Shown here: positions 13,449 through 26,403 of the stretch, piece by piece
Numbering within the stretch: position 1 is the stretch's first letter
Layout of the letters: each line of letters begins with the position of its first letter
Assembly (NCBI RefSeq): GCF_021155765.1
Contig: NC_060105.1
Location: 9,271,001 to 9,335,000, forward strand
Direction of reading: 5' to 3'
Source: Diprion similis
Lineage: Eukaryota > Arthropoda > Insecta > Hymenoptera > Diprionidae
DNA: 64,000 nucleotides
The notes under the pieces: model-generated
What the model was told of the DNA's origin: nothing
What the model saw: the letters and a program-made list of their open reading frames with translations, nothing else
Database searches by the model: none
Made by a program: the position numbers and the translations under genes

Positions 13449-14812
13449 TTACGCTTCTGGATCCTTTAGAAATTGCTTCATAATTTCGGCTCCATCGGCG
13501 TTGATTTTTCTGTACCCAGGTGCGGATCGTTTCACTCGTTCGTACCATCGGCTAACGTTTTTGTATTTTTTGTGATCGAAATTGAGCACCTGAAAATTTA
13601 AAAACCATTAATGGCGAGAATATATTTGTTGGTAATTGAGCACTCGCTGATTTTGACGAGTCAACGACTTTGGCGAGGTAATTTTGACTCACGTCAGCGG
13701 TTGACACTGACGCTACCACAGCCAAATCTGCCAGCGTCAAATTCCGCCCTGCCACATAATCATGGCCGTCCAATAATTTGTCCAAAATTTCATAAGCCGA
13801 AGTTAAATTATCGTACTTCGCCGGATCGTGCGTCGTAGCTCCCATAAAAAGAACTGGGTACTGAAATAACGTTGTGCATTATTTTAACAGCTTGACTTTA
13901 TCGTATAAAGTTTACATAACTTCGATGATGTGTTCATTATACGCACGAAATATTCCGAGATGCTCTTGTACAGATGGCCCATGTCGAAATAAAGATGCTG
14001 GTTCACAACAGCACGTGTAGCTGGATCCTTTGGGTAAAGTCTGTCGTTTTTACCGTACGCGTTCACCAGGTAAATCATGATCGCTCGACTGGGATTGGAG
14101 GTGAAAATACAGCATAGATCAAACCGCTCAACAAAGAAGAAAATTTCTTTTTATGCCTGGGCTGAGTCGATTACTTTTTTTTTTCTTTATTTTTCATGCA
14201 TCAAAATTATGGAAAATATATCCTCGCCACTCTTAAAGTTTGCTTTTGTAGTCTTGGGAGAAAAAACAACGATAAAATAATTTCGTTAGCACAAATCTAG
14301 AGAGATTTTGTGCCTGAGATTTGTGTACGTGATTATCGTATATTAAGTGATATTAAACGGATGAAAATTAATATTTTTCAAAAAATTTTTCACTTCTTTT
14401 GACTCAAAATTGAAGAAAATCTATCATTTTAATTTTTCAGCCAATAACAAAACGGAATAATATTATTTTCGAATAAAAGTAATTTAAATGCGAAAGAGCA
14501 GTTTACTGAATTCAGGGATTAAGGATTTTCGTACCTTTCGGATAGCTTGAAGTCGCCATCAATCAACAGCGGGACTGTCTTTTGCGGATTCAACTAAAAA
14601 CGCAGCATTTATCATTTAACGTAAGAAAACCTCAAAGGCAAAGTGCAAGGAATTTTTCCCCGAATAAGTACCTGCTCATATTCTGGTTTCAGTTGTTCAC
14701 CACTGAACAAATCTACGTTTATACAGTTGAGGGAAATTCCAATCGCCTCGGCTGCCAGCAGCACTGCACGGCACGGGGGACTAAACGGCGTGAAGTACAA
14801 ATCAAGTGACAT
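13449..14812 (-). CDS. Delta-class glutathione S-transferase, diverged G-site
   Basis: Cytosolic GST that would join glutathione to electrophiles. Exons in coding order: 14812-14672, 14593-14535, 14088-13947, 13860-13693 and 13589-13449. They join in frame to 216 residues, the usual delta length. N-terminal thioredoxin-like half: [15 protein letters not shown] with the family's catalytic serine at residue 11, then NPQKTVPLL and [11 protein letters not shown]-terminal helical half: [19 protein letters not shown] and [12 protein letters not shown]. Odd points: the glutathione-site histidines seen in both neighbours ([15 protein letters not shown]) are Gln40 and Lys52 here, and LWES has become LSES. 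Exon phases equal those of the two other GSTs. A possible 5'-UTR acceptor (TTGGTACAG) lies about 50 bases upstream of the start codon. Function may be altered, but the frame is intact. Confidence 0.92.
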
Positions 14813-16524
14813 GTCGTGTTTTTGCTTCCGAGATACTCAAGCAGACACCTGCATCTGTACCAACAAAACAGTATAAACGTTCTCTTAAAGTACACATCGA
14901 GAACATCTTGGAAACATTTTGAATTAAATTTCCGATAAATTTACGATCTATGTACTACTAGAAAATTTATTTCAACTTACATTTGAATAAAAGTGAGCTA
15001 TGAGTTCAGCAACTACGATTGTTCAGGTCTAGAGCAGCCTTCGGACTGTTAAGTACAGTTGTCTTTAGCTCTATGTCCGATCGCCACACGACCGTTTCCC
15101 TCCGTACCTGAGTTTGAAAAATTCATAACGCCAAGTCACGGAAGAATATTTAATCCGGTGTCAAGTCAGCGTGTCTCTGAATGTATTGCCATGTCCTGGT
15201 TTTCACCACATGGAACAGGCCGTCAGTTAAGCGTCTGATAACGCATACCATTTCCGCTCTTGACTCTTACGTCAGTCCCGGTTATAGTTATAGCGTAATT
15301 CATATACCATGTAGACGTTAGGGTGAATTTACATCGCGTGTCTAATGGTATGAGGACGAATGCGCCTTTGCACGACCTTTTACCACGAGTAAAGGTAAAA
15401 TGGATGTTTTTATTTTTCCTTTGTATTTACGCGAAAAACATGAGAATGCGTTGAAAAACGTTGAAATTTGAAATGGATGAATTGACGGTTATGCCCTTTC
15501 GTCACGAACCTTATCAAAAATAATCACGTTCATCGATGGTGTAAGGTCGCATTTAGCCTCGTACGACCATATACCACGTAAATTATGATATAATTTTTGG
15601 AGACAGCAGAAATTTTTTAATTATTCCCGAAATCGATAAATCTTCACGTTTCTAAGATTCTTGAGTTGTTTGCAGAAGGATAAAAAAAAAATTAAATAAA
15701 AATGGTGGATGTGACTTTACAGAATTTCTAAATATTATAGATGAAGATATATTTTACTGCTGAAAGAGCGTATCCACCAAACACAGGACCTCATATTTTT
15801 ATTTATTTCTTCGGTTAATCTTAGTGTAGATATGCGTTCTGAGTGCCTCCGTAGTGAATGCCATGAAAGAAATACACGCCTTTTACTTTATTTATTAGTG
15901 GTAGTGATTATATTTATGGTCTGGAGAAGTTACCAAATATTTCAATCGGTAATAGAATTCATTGAGAGAAACAATTAAAGAGAAAAAACGTTTCACTATT
16001 ACTACTGCAACTGAATAAGAAGCTAATAAATTAAAGGTGATTGAATGTTGAATCACTTTCGCCAGCTGTGATATTTTCGATAATCCTAAAATGGATGTGA
16101 TTGACGTAGAATTTGATTCGACTGTTTGAGATTAGCAAATTTGGGTTAGCAAAAACAGCTGATCATTTGATAAGTCGAAAGACCAGAGAGTTTTTATTAT
16201 AGAATTGCCTAACGCGTTGTACGACAAATTTCACTACGATTCGAACTTTGCAAGGATTTAGTGAATGTTTGATGATAAAAGTAGTATAATATATATGTAT
16301 ACATAAAATGTGTAACAAAGTTATATATATTTGTGCAAATGGCTTACAGCCTTTGATAAACTGATATGAAAGGAGAAAATAAACTATCATTTTATAAGAA
16401 CACTCGAATTGGTTCTACTCTACGTAATACCGTTTACGTGCATTCTTTTATACAAACACGATCTTTTATATAAACAACAAGATACAGTGATGATGAAAAA
16501 AAATAATACTCGATATAGCTAAAT
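14813..16524. other. Spacer between GST genes 1 and 2
   Basis: No gene supported. It should contain the promoter and 5' leader of the leftmost GST at its left end and the 3' UTR of the middle GST at its right end (an AATAAA on the - strand lies near 16192). The rest is AT-rich with no recognised motif. Confidence 0.5.
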
Positions 16525-18286
16525 CTACTTCTTCAAACTGTCAGCGAGCTCCTTGAAGGCTTTGGCTCCAGCTCCATTCGTCTCCTCGTATTTCGGAGCT
16601 TCGGACTTGATAGTTGCAAGCCAACGTACGACGTTCTTGAACTTGCTCAGATCGAGATTCATCGCCTGAAGAAAGTTTGGCCGTCATTAAGTCCTCTCGT
16701 AAGATGCAGAGCTATCACCTCACGAGGTCTGCAATTGCTTACCTCGAAATTTGATACGGTCACGGCCAGGGCAAGATCGGCGATCGTGAGGGTCTTGCCA
16801 GCGGCGTACTTCTGCCCTTCGAGGAACTTGTCCAGGAATTCAAGTGCCTGATCAATCTTCTCCCGCTTGACCGGATCGGCAGGCGCGTTACCAAATATCG
16901 TTGGGTACTGTGCATCGAGAAGCGTGTATGAATCAACATTCTCATCTCAATTACATAACTTATTAATTAAAAACCGAACAAGGCAAAATGAGGTGAAAAA
17001 GTGTTCGCACTTTGAGGGATTTCACATTATTAATTATTGGTAAAAAAAAAATCTGTCTCTTTGCTTACGGTGAATTCAATTTAAATACGTACGAAGTATT
17101 CAGCGAATGCGTTGTAGAGAGTTCCATGGTCGAAGTAGAGTCTCTGGTTGATAACCGCCCGAGCCTTAGGGTCCTTTGGGAACAGGGAATCGTTCTTCGC
17201 ATATTTGTCGACCAAGTATCCCATGATGGCACGACTGTAATAAACATTATATTTGATACTTGGTTCAGATACTATGACTACTATGACTAAGCATAATTTA
17301 TACAGAGAAGAACGCCAATCATTGCTAAAAGACGTTTCTGGAATAGCCGGTTCTGCCAGAACTAATCTTGACTGACTGAGGCTCGAAAAATTTCAAAAGT
17401 GTTGGCTAACAAGAGTAATTGTTCGTCATTCATTTTCAACCTTGCTGTGCCACTCGTGACGTCGTCTGGCGAGACCTTGAAGATATCCTGTCTCCTGTTC
17501 TATTTATAGTGTAGCCGGTATTCCTACGCTAATCTAATCTCTCTAGCTCAGGCAATTATAATGCTAGGACTTATTACGAGGCGGCACTCTTTGGTCGACA
17601 TCCTATTTATTGTTGAGCTGTTGATCGATCTGATCGAATTCCTACCTTTCCCAGAGGTAAAAACCATCGTCGTCCAAGGTTGGTATGGTGTGCTGGGGAT
17701 TCATCTGGAAAAAGAAAGAACGAAGGTATGTTTCAACGTTTTTTTTTCATTCTCATAAGAATGAAAGGTATGTATGTACTAGACGAAAACTATTGTTATG
17801 AAAATTTTGAAGATAATTTTTTTTCCAACATCGTTAAGCCGTTTAGAGTAGAAAAAAAATTCTGATGAGGAATAGAGCCCGTTTAGTATACAAACATCCG
17901 AAGTTCGTACGGCCGATATTATACACGATTTGACTAACATACTTTGACTGCGAAGACATATTAACTGTTGAAATAACAGAGACTGACACGGATTTTTTTT
18001 TCGAAATTTGAACAGGACTAGTTGACAGCGTAAAATTTACGATATTGTCGGCTGATCGTGAATTCAAATCAGAATTTGGCTAATGGAATTGATTGACGTG
18101 AACTTGAAAATGTAAGTAAAAATATGACAATTTATTGTTTGTTACCTTCAAGAACTCAGGCTTCAGATGTTCGCCCTTCATAAGATCCGTCATTTTTTTA
18201 TTCAATTCTACACCAACAGCAGCCGCAGTTAGTAGAACAGCACGGCAAGGCGCGCTTCCCGGTACGTAGTAGAGATCGATAGTCAT
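16525..18286 (-). CDS. Delta-class glutathione S-transferase, middle copy
   Basis: Cytosolic delta GST of 215 residues. Coding exons in order: 18286-18146, 17704-17646, 17234-17093, 16907-16743 and 16665-16525, with the same phases as its neighbours. Domain marks: [16 protein letters not shown] with the catalytic serine at residue 11; glutathione-site [17 protein letters not shown] and [12 protein letters not shown]; helical domain with [24 protein letters not shown] and [12 protein letters not shown]; and a lysine-rich C-terminus. The start is the ATG at 18286, which gives the same 47-codon first coding exon as both paralogues. The in-frame TTG 15 bases upstream is not used. It sits just inside an exon whose acceptor ATTTGACAG ends at 18295, so the leader is spliced to a non-coding exon near 18511-18588. 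All key glutathione-site residues are present, so this is likely an active enzyme. Confidence 0.94.
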
Positions 18287-18510
18287 TTCAGCTTCTGTCA
18301 AATGATAGATTTCGGTGAGAGTGGTGAGTCAATTACACTATTTGCAAGTCGATGAATAATAAGATATCACAGAATCAATCAACGGAGCAAAGACATGAAA
18401 CAGAAAATGAAAAAAAAAAGAGGAAAAAAAACGGAACCAGCAATCACTCGTGAACAACAATCGTATCAAACTTCAATTCACAGGAGAGAAAGCAGAAAAA
18501 TTTTTTAAAC

Positions 18511-18588
18511 CTTGTTTGAGAAAACGTAGTTTCTAGAGAACAGCGGTCGTCAGACACGTCTAGTAGCTTTGCAGAGTGTCGAGAGACT
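18511..18588 (-). other. Non-coding first exon of the middle GST
   Basis: On the - strand a TATA box at 18617-18611 is followed about 30 bases on by a likely start site near 18585-18590. The ATG-free sequence then runs to the donor CAAACAAG|GTTTAA at 18511/18510. The matching acceptor is at 18295, eight bases before the coding ATG. This gives a 5'-UTR intron of about 215 bases. Inferred from signals only; no transcript seen. Confidence 0.55.
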
Positions 18589-18610
18589 AGCGGAGCTTCA
18601 GATAAAGCGG

Positions 18611-18682
18611 TTTTATAAGCGGTCGCCGGTGCTGCCGGTAGAACCATGGTGAGCCATTCCAGCTACAAGCGAATGACCTTGC
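18611..18682 (-). promoter_or_regulatory. GST core promoter: TATA box and candidate antioxidant response element
   Basis: TATAAAA reads on the - strand at 18617-18611. About 60 bases upstream, at 18673-18683, the + strand reads ATGACCTTGCA, which fits the core RTGACNNNGCR used by CncC/Nrf2-Maf factors. Such elements drive GST induction in insects and mammals. The core is short and would occur by chance about once in 8 kb over both strands. Placement next to a GST TATA box is what makes it noteworthy. Confidence 0.4.
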
Positions 18683-18689
18683 AGGGGTT

Positions 18690-21600
18690 CTCAACTTAGG
18701 CGAGAAAATGTGTGTCAGAATCACTGAAACATGGAAAACTGTTTCCTTGAGTCAGGAACAAGATGAAAACCGACTTGGCGATTTGAAAAACGACGAAATA
18801 TTACGAGTTCCACTCAGGACACTCAATTCTGGATCCTTTTTCCTGAGATCCTCTGGAGATCTTTCGCTGCTTAGCCGATTGCCTATCCACACTCGTCGGC
18901 CAATCAAGCTTCGCCAAGTCTCGGCGAAGTGAAAGTTACCGGCTTGGTCACGGCCATGAATGGTATGAAGCTGTGCATCAAGTGGCTGGATCTATGTATG
19001 TGTAGCACTTCTATGTTCCGTTTGATGGAATGGAACATTGAACGACAAAAGGCCCGAATTCTCAGCCAAAGTGATCGAAGGACAAGCGGGAAACGATCGA
19101 TTCTACAGAGTGACGAATCGTTCTAGCGTTTGCGTTGTTCGAAAGAACGGAGTGGCAAAGTAACTGGAACTGGAACATGCAGTTTTTCTGGTCCCCGTTC
19201 GCTTAGTCATTCATTCATTGAGCATTGAAACGCAGAATTAGAGGCTATTTGTTGGTCGCCCTGTTGCCCTGGGAACAATTTATATACCTATTCGTTTGAA
19301 GGTTGTACAATGTACAGCGAACAATGTTATACCTTCGATATCGATTTGTTTCGTAGAACTGTGGCGATAATGTGCTGTGAATGAACTGAATGTTATTGCA
19401 TTTTGCAACGCGTTTTAATCATGAGGTTTGCAGTAACATTTGTATGCTTGTAGGCACGATGGATGGACCCTTCGTGGGTTCTCGCCCACTCTTATATCCC
19501 GAGCTATAAAATTAGCTCGCAAATATTGGCGGAAGGAATAGACAAGAATTTACAGATCTGATAATGTAATAAGTTTTGTTTAATTATTATCGTTTCGCGA
19601 AAGCTGCAGGTATGTTATCATATTTGAGTGATAATCACTGCACTGATAAAAGACAGTAAATAGTTGATAACATCATGTAACTGGAAAGACACTAAGTGCA
19701 TGATTCGATACAACTTCTTTCTCAACTATTATTCTATAAGTTGAAAAAGCTATGTCGATCTGTTGCGAATTCCGACTATACGGAAACCCGATTCGACGAT
19801 CTTTTCGGTGGATTCATTGAACGCAAACTCGTTTTCGCTTCATAAAAATATTCACTGTGAATACAGTAATACAGTAATTAAATTCATAAAGTACTGTGAC
19901 GATTCTTATTTCCTGCAAATTATCGTAACGATCGAGTGAAGGAGATATAAAATTGCGTATATTCATTATTTACACCACCTAACTGATCCTACCACGAACA
20001 GAAATCGTGTTATTCATCACGATTATTATTATTTATTGCGTATATTAATTATTATATATTCAGTAATTATGCACTGATATTTCGATGTTTGTGAACAGGA
20101 TTTTTAATAATGCATCAAATTTTTTCAACCATTGGCATTTTCATTAGTCATTAATTTTATATAAACGATGTAAAAAATTTTCGTTTAAAAATTAAATTTA
20201 ATGGTCAATGTATTATTGCTTCAAAGAAAATTTTATAACCCCGTTTGCGAATGAGATTTTCTTTCCTTTTTAAACTTGATGAAAGTCGTAAATTTTCCCA
20301 ACAGCCCACCTGAATTTGGGTGATAAATCAAAACATGATAAGAATGGTATTCAGGCGAGTATCAGAAAAGATCGATGATGGCGGAAACGCATTGAAACCG
20401 TTGGCTACGGTACTGAAAACGTTCCACCGAAGTGTTGAAATCCTTCAATCTACTCGCATGCCTGTAACAACGACTACATCACAGCGGAGATCCAGGTTTC
20501 AGAGCGTCCGACTCAATTTTCGCACAGTCATGCGAGTCGAGCGTTATGTAAGTTTGCACAACACCATTATTACTGTACAGGTGTGCCTACACCCACTCGT
20601 GTGTTACTCAGAGCGGACTAATTTCCGGGGAAATCACCTTGGAGTTGATTACTTCGTTTCGACAGACTCCTGGTCAGATGAAACTGCACTTTTTCTTCCT
20701 CGTGTGCGAAAAATGAGCTAAAAAAAATATGCACGGTGTATCGGAAATATTTTACAATTTTTTTGTAACTTGCTGCATCGAATTACGACTCGTAAATTTC
20801 TGATACTCGTATTTCTGCTTGTTGGCCAGAAAACTGATCCTCCTTACTTGTCCTTGTTCTTTCTTGATCATATTTTGACGTCAGATGAAAATTTAGTAAC
20901 GAAAACGATTTTTTGGTCAAAGATTATCCTGCAGTTTTTCATGCTAGATTATCGACTTTCTCAAATTTGAATTTACAGATCGTACCTCGTGATATCACAT
21001 TATGCGCAACAGTGTCAGCCTATTCATCACATGTTTGTTTGTAGTTAAATAAAAATATAAGTAGCGAATCGATCCTATATGGTATTACTTTTTACGCCGA
21101 CCAAGCTAGTATCTATACTTATAAACAATTCTGATGCCTGTGAAGTTGTCTATAGCACAAAGTAAACGAGACGTTATTTGCAATGCTTCAGATCGTTCTC
21201 GTTTTCATAGTGATCTTCCAGCTCGTTTATCAAACGAATTGACATTATGCAGTTCTACTCGTTTACATGCCTTGTCAGCGTGACTGTGATAAAAGCGAGC
21301 ACGCGGATCCAATTGAAAAGATATCTTATCTTGAGCAGGAAGCTTCGGTTATTAATAATAACTCGTTTCTATCGCTAACAAATTACGTAACTTTCCCCCA
21401 GTCAGCTTCTAGATAAGAGACGGGATGATTGGATCCAAGCGATACACGACGTGTAAACATATGTGTTCTATTTCCACGTAAGTATTACAAGCAAGATACT
21501 AAGAAGCTGCATTGTCCTAGGCTCATGTTTTGCGTAAATTACCAGTAATAATTACTCACATGGAAGAATGTTACAAACAGAAGTTACAGAATGAAGAATT

Positions 21601-22906
21601 GTGCGTTCCAATCGCGTTGTTATTACCTTTCCTCAAATCGTCTCCATACCAAATTGAATTTTCAGGCACTTGCAGGCTTACTATTCGAGAATTGAAGTGT
21701 TGGCAAACTAGATCGGAAATTCGTTTCAGCATGCTATTCCATAACAAATCACTTTTATTTTAGTGAAAAAACGTTTAATTGTAAAAGGCTTAAATTTTGA
21801 TACTCCGTTAACTTGAACGGTTTACAATTGATTCTAATTATTTCTACCTACAGTTTTATCCCTTAGATTTTCATATAAATCAAGGATTGAAATTCCAAGC
21901 CACTTGGTGAATATTTTTCAGGATCACGGTTGAGAAGATATTGATAAATGATCAGACTTCCAACTGCAGTATGAACTCTGAAATGCCAGTGTATTTACGA
22001 TTAGTTTAACTGATTTCTAATACAGCGTCGAACCAGTACAATCATCCGAGTTTTATCTACAAGTGCTAAGATTATTTTCGAGTTTCGTGCAGAACTGCAA
22101 CAATATCAGCGGATAGTGATCCATGAGTTACCGACGGCTGATGCGATCTTCACCGAGCGAGGTAATAACCGAGTTCAAATCGTTCGATTGTCCATAGGTA
22201 TATACCATCTGCAGTAATGTTCACGAGGTGATTGTAATCGGCAGTTGAACATAGTTAGAAAAATGACTTCTTCAATTGGGTAAGGAACTTACTGCAGGTA
22301 ACTTACAATTGATGCAGGACTGAAACACTGTGTTACAATGAATAGCAAAAAATTAAAAAATCCATTGAGAGAGATTTTTCCGTTTGAAGAGATCAGATTT
22401 TTTGGATCTATCGCTATCGACTAATTTAAAAAAATATTTTTTCTTTTTAGTGATTGAAGAAGTTTTTTTCAACCAATTTCGTAATCCACGTCGTGATACC
22501 CTGTGAAGAAATATAAAGCCCTTAATATAATTGCATTATACACGTAATGACAACAAGGTGATATTTATCATTCTGACTAAGTAATTAAGGTGAAGTAATC
22601 TGATAATAAGGTGCCGATTAATCTTATGAATAATCATGACTAATTAACAAGTTTCTCAATTAACTGCTTCGCCTGTAGGGTCCCGGAAATCTTCCAAGAA
22701 GAAACCTCTCAAGCGCAATGAATTTTTGAGGTCAAAGTTCCGTACTGAGGCAAAAAAAATTTAGGCTTCCACTTCTTCAAATATCGTGCGAGGAAATTCA
22801 AACGTATGCTTCTAATGACCAGAAGATCTTTCATTTCTTCAGATCAACAGGCAACACTGCAGTCCGAGTGCTGAAGTGATTTATCCGATCGTCAGAGATC
22901 CGAAAT
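18690..22906. other. Spacer between GST genes 2 and 3
   Basis: A 4.2-kb stretch with no recognised gene. One frame near 20335-20548 ends at a strong donor (TTAT|GTAAGT) and could be a lone exon, but it has no family motif and no clear partner. The rest is AT-rich with scattered GATA words and no repeats I could identify. Confidence 0.45.
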
Positions 22907-24006
22907 TCAACTGCGACTTTTGAGCATATCTCCCAACATTTTAGCTCCGGTAGCGTTTATCTCTTCGTAACCAAAGTCGGCCATAGCTATTTGACACTGC
23001 CTGTACCAGTTGGCGACGTTGTCGAATCGGCCAATGTCGAAGCCGAATGCCTGAAGCAGATTTTTGTTGAAATTCTTACACTCGGTTCACGTCTCGATTG
23101 TGCAAGAACTGATCATTACTCACGTCAGCTGTACTGACTGTGGCGATGATGCTGAAGTCGGCGATGGTCAACTGATCTCCGGCGACGAATCTGCTCCCCT
23201 CTAAAAACGTGTCAAGAATTTCGAACGCCTTTTCCAGAGCTTCCAAATTCTTATCATCGATGCTTTCAGTTTGGCCGAAGATAATTGGAAACTTGTAAAG
23301 AAGAAACAATTCGGTCAAATTGCGATTAAGAAAAGTATTTCACCCTGGAATACGATCATCAAACTTACGTAAGTCTTCAGAAGGTTTTGGTTCAGCGTAC
23401 CAAGGTCGAAGTAAAGTTTCTGGTCCACGTGGCCTCTGCGTTGCGGATCCTTCGGATACAACGAATCGTTCTTTGCATACTTTTCCACAAAGTACCCCAT
23501 GATGGCTCGACTATAGAAAAAGAATTGATTACGATGACTCGTTCGAGTGAAGTAAAATGTTTCTGATACAATTAATCGCAAGTAGAACGCAAAAAGTCGC
23601 GCACCTTTCCCAAAGTATGAGTCCATTATCGTTGATCGTTGGTATCGTGTGTTGCGGATTAATCTGAAGTGATTTAATGAACGATATATCAGTTAAATCA
23701 CCGTATAAATTTGACATTTGATTCACGTGGGATTACATCAATTGTTCAACAGCATGGATTGTTATTTCCAGAAGCAAAAAGAATTGTTAAATTTGCAAAA
23801 CTTTCCGTAATTGAGATGAGAGTCATTGCATGTTGGACAAGGAATAATAATCGATCAATGCATACCTTGAGAAATTCCGGCTTCAAGTGCTCGCCTTCCA
23901 GGATATTGACTACCTTCAAGTTCAGATGAATGCCCAAAGCTTTAGCGAGCATCATGACAGCTCGGCAGGGAATACTTGGCGGTAAATAGTACAAATCCAC
24001 AGGCAT
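22907..24006 (-). CDS. Delta-class glutathione S-transferase, right copy
   Basis: Cytosolic delta GST of 217 residues. Coding exons in order: 24006-23866, 23663-23605, 23510-23369, 23291-23124 and 23050-22907. The first three exons have the same lengths as in the other two GSTs (141, 59 and 142 bases). Marks: LYYLPPSIPCRAVMML with the catalytic serine at residue 11; [17 protein letters not shown] and LWESRAIMGYFV of the glutathione site; LYFDLGTL, LTIADFSIIATVSTAD and FDNVANWYRQC in the helical domain. Introns are compact, so the gene fits in 1.1 kb. All glutathione-binding residues are kept. The exon 3 to 4 junction uses the acceptor TTTACAAG, somewhat weaker than the others. Confidence 0.93.
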
Positions 24007-25680
24007 TTCAGTGCCTTTATTGTCCAGTTTCTATAAAATGTAAGTGAATTGTTGGTGCTTGTTTTTAAGTTTTTCCCGATCATTTACGAGGATCTCATTT
24101 CCTGTAGAGACTAAGATGATGCATGTGTATCGATTATTACTGTGTGAATTAACACCGGTCCATTGGACGCGGTCATTAAAACTTTTGAAATTAAACATCT
24201 AAATACGAAAAGGGCCTCTGAGTCTTCCAGATCTACAACGCCTTAATTGATAAAGTTTCATGAAATATTCATCCTACCCCTGAATTTTGCTCGTCAGAGA
24301 TTACGTGTTTCCCTCCCACCTGCAGCTGCAGCATATATCATTAAGGGATGGGAAAAAGTGGTTAATTTGAGTAATATAACGCCTTAAAAAAAAATCAAAA
24401 TAAAAATAAAAAACGTATCTCTGAAAGTTACCAAGAAAATCGAATGATGAGGATGATTTACAGAGGATTAGGTGACTCCTAATTCTCTGGATTAAAATGC
24501 TCCAGCCGGATCTGTCAGCGAAATTGAATAACACGTAACAAATTTTGGAACTATATCGATCATCATCTTTTATTAAAGTGATCAGATAGGTAAGAAAATA
24601 TTAGGATTTAATTTTTTCTGGTCATGCCTGTGTATTTATTTCGTTTACTTCTCGGTTTTTGTGTCCTCTTGGAGATATCGTTAATAAATCATTGCGTATA
24701 TTGCACGTGCTGCAAGACGTGTGCAGGCAAGCGAAGGTGGTAGAAACGGTAAATCTCTGTTTAAGCTCCACGATTTACGAGCGTTCGTAAACGAGATCTA
24801 CGTTCCAATTACTAACAGGAGAAATACAATATTGCGAAGTGATCGGGCAAAGTCACTCATGTACGTGGAGAACATTGGAACAAATGGAAAAGGAGACTTA
24901 AAACTTATTTCCCCTGCGTGTAATCGCGTATTTCTGCAGGTAAATATTCTAGAAATTTATTGACTTTGACGCACACGAGTAATCATGTCTGTGGGAAAAT
25001 CAAGGTAACGAATACACGTTATATTTCTTAACATCATCGTGCAGCAGCAGATATCAGGCGGAAGTAAATCATGCACTTTAAATAGCTCTAATTATTTTGA
25101 CACCCACAAATTTCAGGGACAGACGAAATGACGGTCAAATAAACAGACGTGATATCTGTTCGTGAGTTGTAACAAAGCGGTGAATCTCGAGAGAAATATA
25201 TATATACACATAAGAATATACGAAAAGTGTGACTTTGTCAGGTGTGCATCTCGATAAACTGAAATCTACAGTCTAGACGTGCTGAACAATTTCTGGTAAC
25301 AATTCCTCATTACCTGGATCTCGATAAATGCAGGAAGGAATCAATTCAACGCTGCAAGTCTTAGCGACTAGTAACACCAATCCGAAAATTAAAGAACCTT
25401 CGATTAAAGAGCTCGCAACTCCAGCAGATGTAATATTCAATCGTTGTGCACTGCGTCGTGTGGAAGGCTTTCCACCAGTTGGACAGGCGATAGGTAAGCA
25501 AGGATTCCTTTGTGATCGAACCAGAAGCTCGGTCTACGTACGTGCGGAGTTACTATGACGATAAAGCCAAAACAAATGTAGGAACGCCTGTAACTACAGT
25601 GATCCTCAAGCGACTTGAATGACGAGTCTGCACCTTGATGGTTGAATCGAGTCCAAGAAGGTGGTCACCGATAAATTTAA
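24007..25680. other. Spacer right of the GST cluster
   Basis: Probably includes the promoter of the right GST. Open frames at 24721-24963 (which runs into a possible donor CTGCAG|GTAAAT) and 25328-25558 show no family motif, so I do not call genes. Confidence 0.45.
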
Positions 25681-26403
25681 CAGAATTACCCTCAAGTCAA
25701 GGATTCGATTAATCGACATACGAACTTCAGGTCAAGCTGTGAAAAAAAAGTCAGCGAGAACTGGTTCGTTTTTCACAACTAATCGCGACGGAAATTGACA
25801 AGACAAGAACGTGAGGCTATTTTCAAAAACGAAGTTTTCCAAATGACGGGAAGGTTTCAGACCGAATTCAAAACGCCATGGGCGTTGATGAAAGCTTCCG
25901 AAGAGTGTATACCGAAAATTTTTGCATGCGTGGGACCGGTGAGAAGAAAACGAATACTCGGGTCTTCTAACCTCGACGATATCGAACTAACGATAAGTCA
26001 CCTCTTCGGACCAGATATTTTCAGTTTCGAAACCTTCTAGTCGGAGCCTTTCGCGGCTAGTGGTGAAATCACTTACTTCAACAACGGAAATCAGGAGGAT
26101 CGAAGGAGTCGCGGACAGCTGACCACGGGGTACGATCGCATTCGTGACGTGACCCCTTTCAACCCCAAACAACAACGCTGTGATCGCAGGCAACCAGCTC
26201 TTATCTGGGATGGAATCCACGAGGAAAACAAACGGCATAAAGTAGCTGTCGTCACCAGTCATTGGCACGGTAGACCTAATAGAATACAACTCGATTTTCC
26301 CGAGAGTAAATTCTATCGATCAAACAAAATTCAGGATCAGTTTTACAGAAGAAACAACGTCAACGTCGATTATGAACTGGACAGGCAGTGTCACACCTAT
26401 TAG
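25681..26403 (+). other. Unrecognised, stop-interrupted open stretch
   Basis: One + strand frame is open for most of 720 bases, broken by TAA at 25780-25782 and TAG at 26038-26040, and ends at a TAG after 26400. Peptide words include EVFQMTGRF, RRKRILGSS and IWDGIHEENKRH. The region is less AT-rich than its surroundings. I recognise no domain. It may be a decayed gene or element, or a chance frame; a 100-codon antisense frame covers part of it (26289-25987). Function unknown. Confidence 0.2.

Noticed and set aside
18287-18301. Upstream TTG start for the middle GST
   Set aside because: It is not an ATG and lies across an apparent 5'-UTR splice acceptor. The other GSTs start at the equivalent of 18286.
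20320-20721. 133-codon + strand frame
   Set aside because: Opens with GTG, has no family motif, and continues through a strong donor (GTAAGT at 20549). A lone exon is possible but unsupported.
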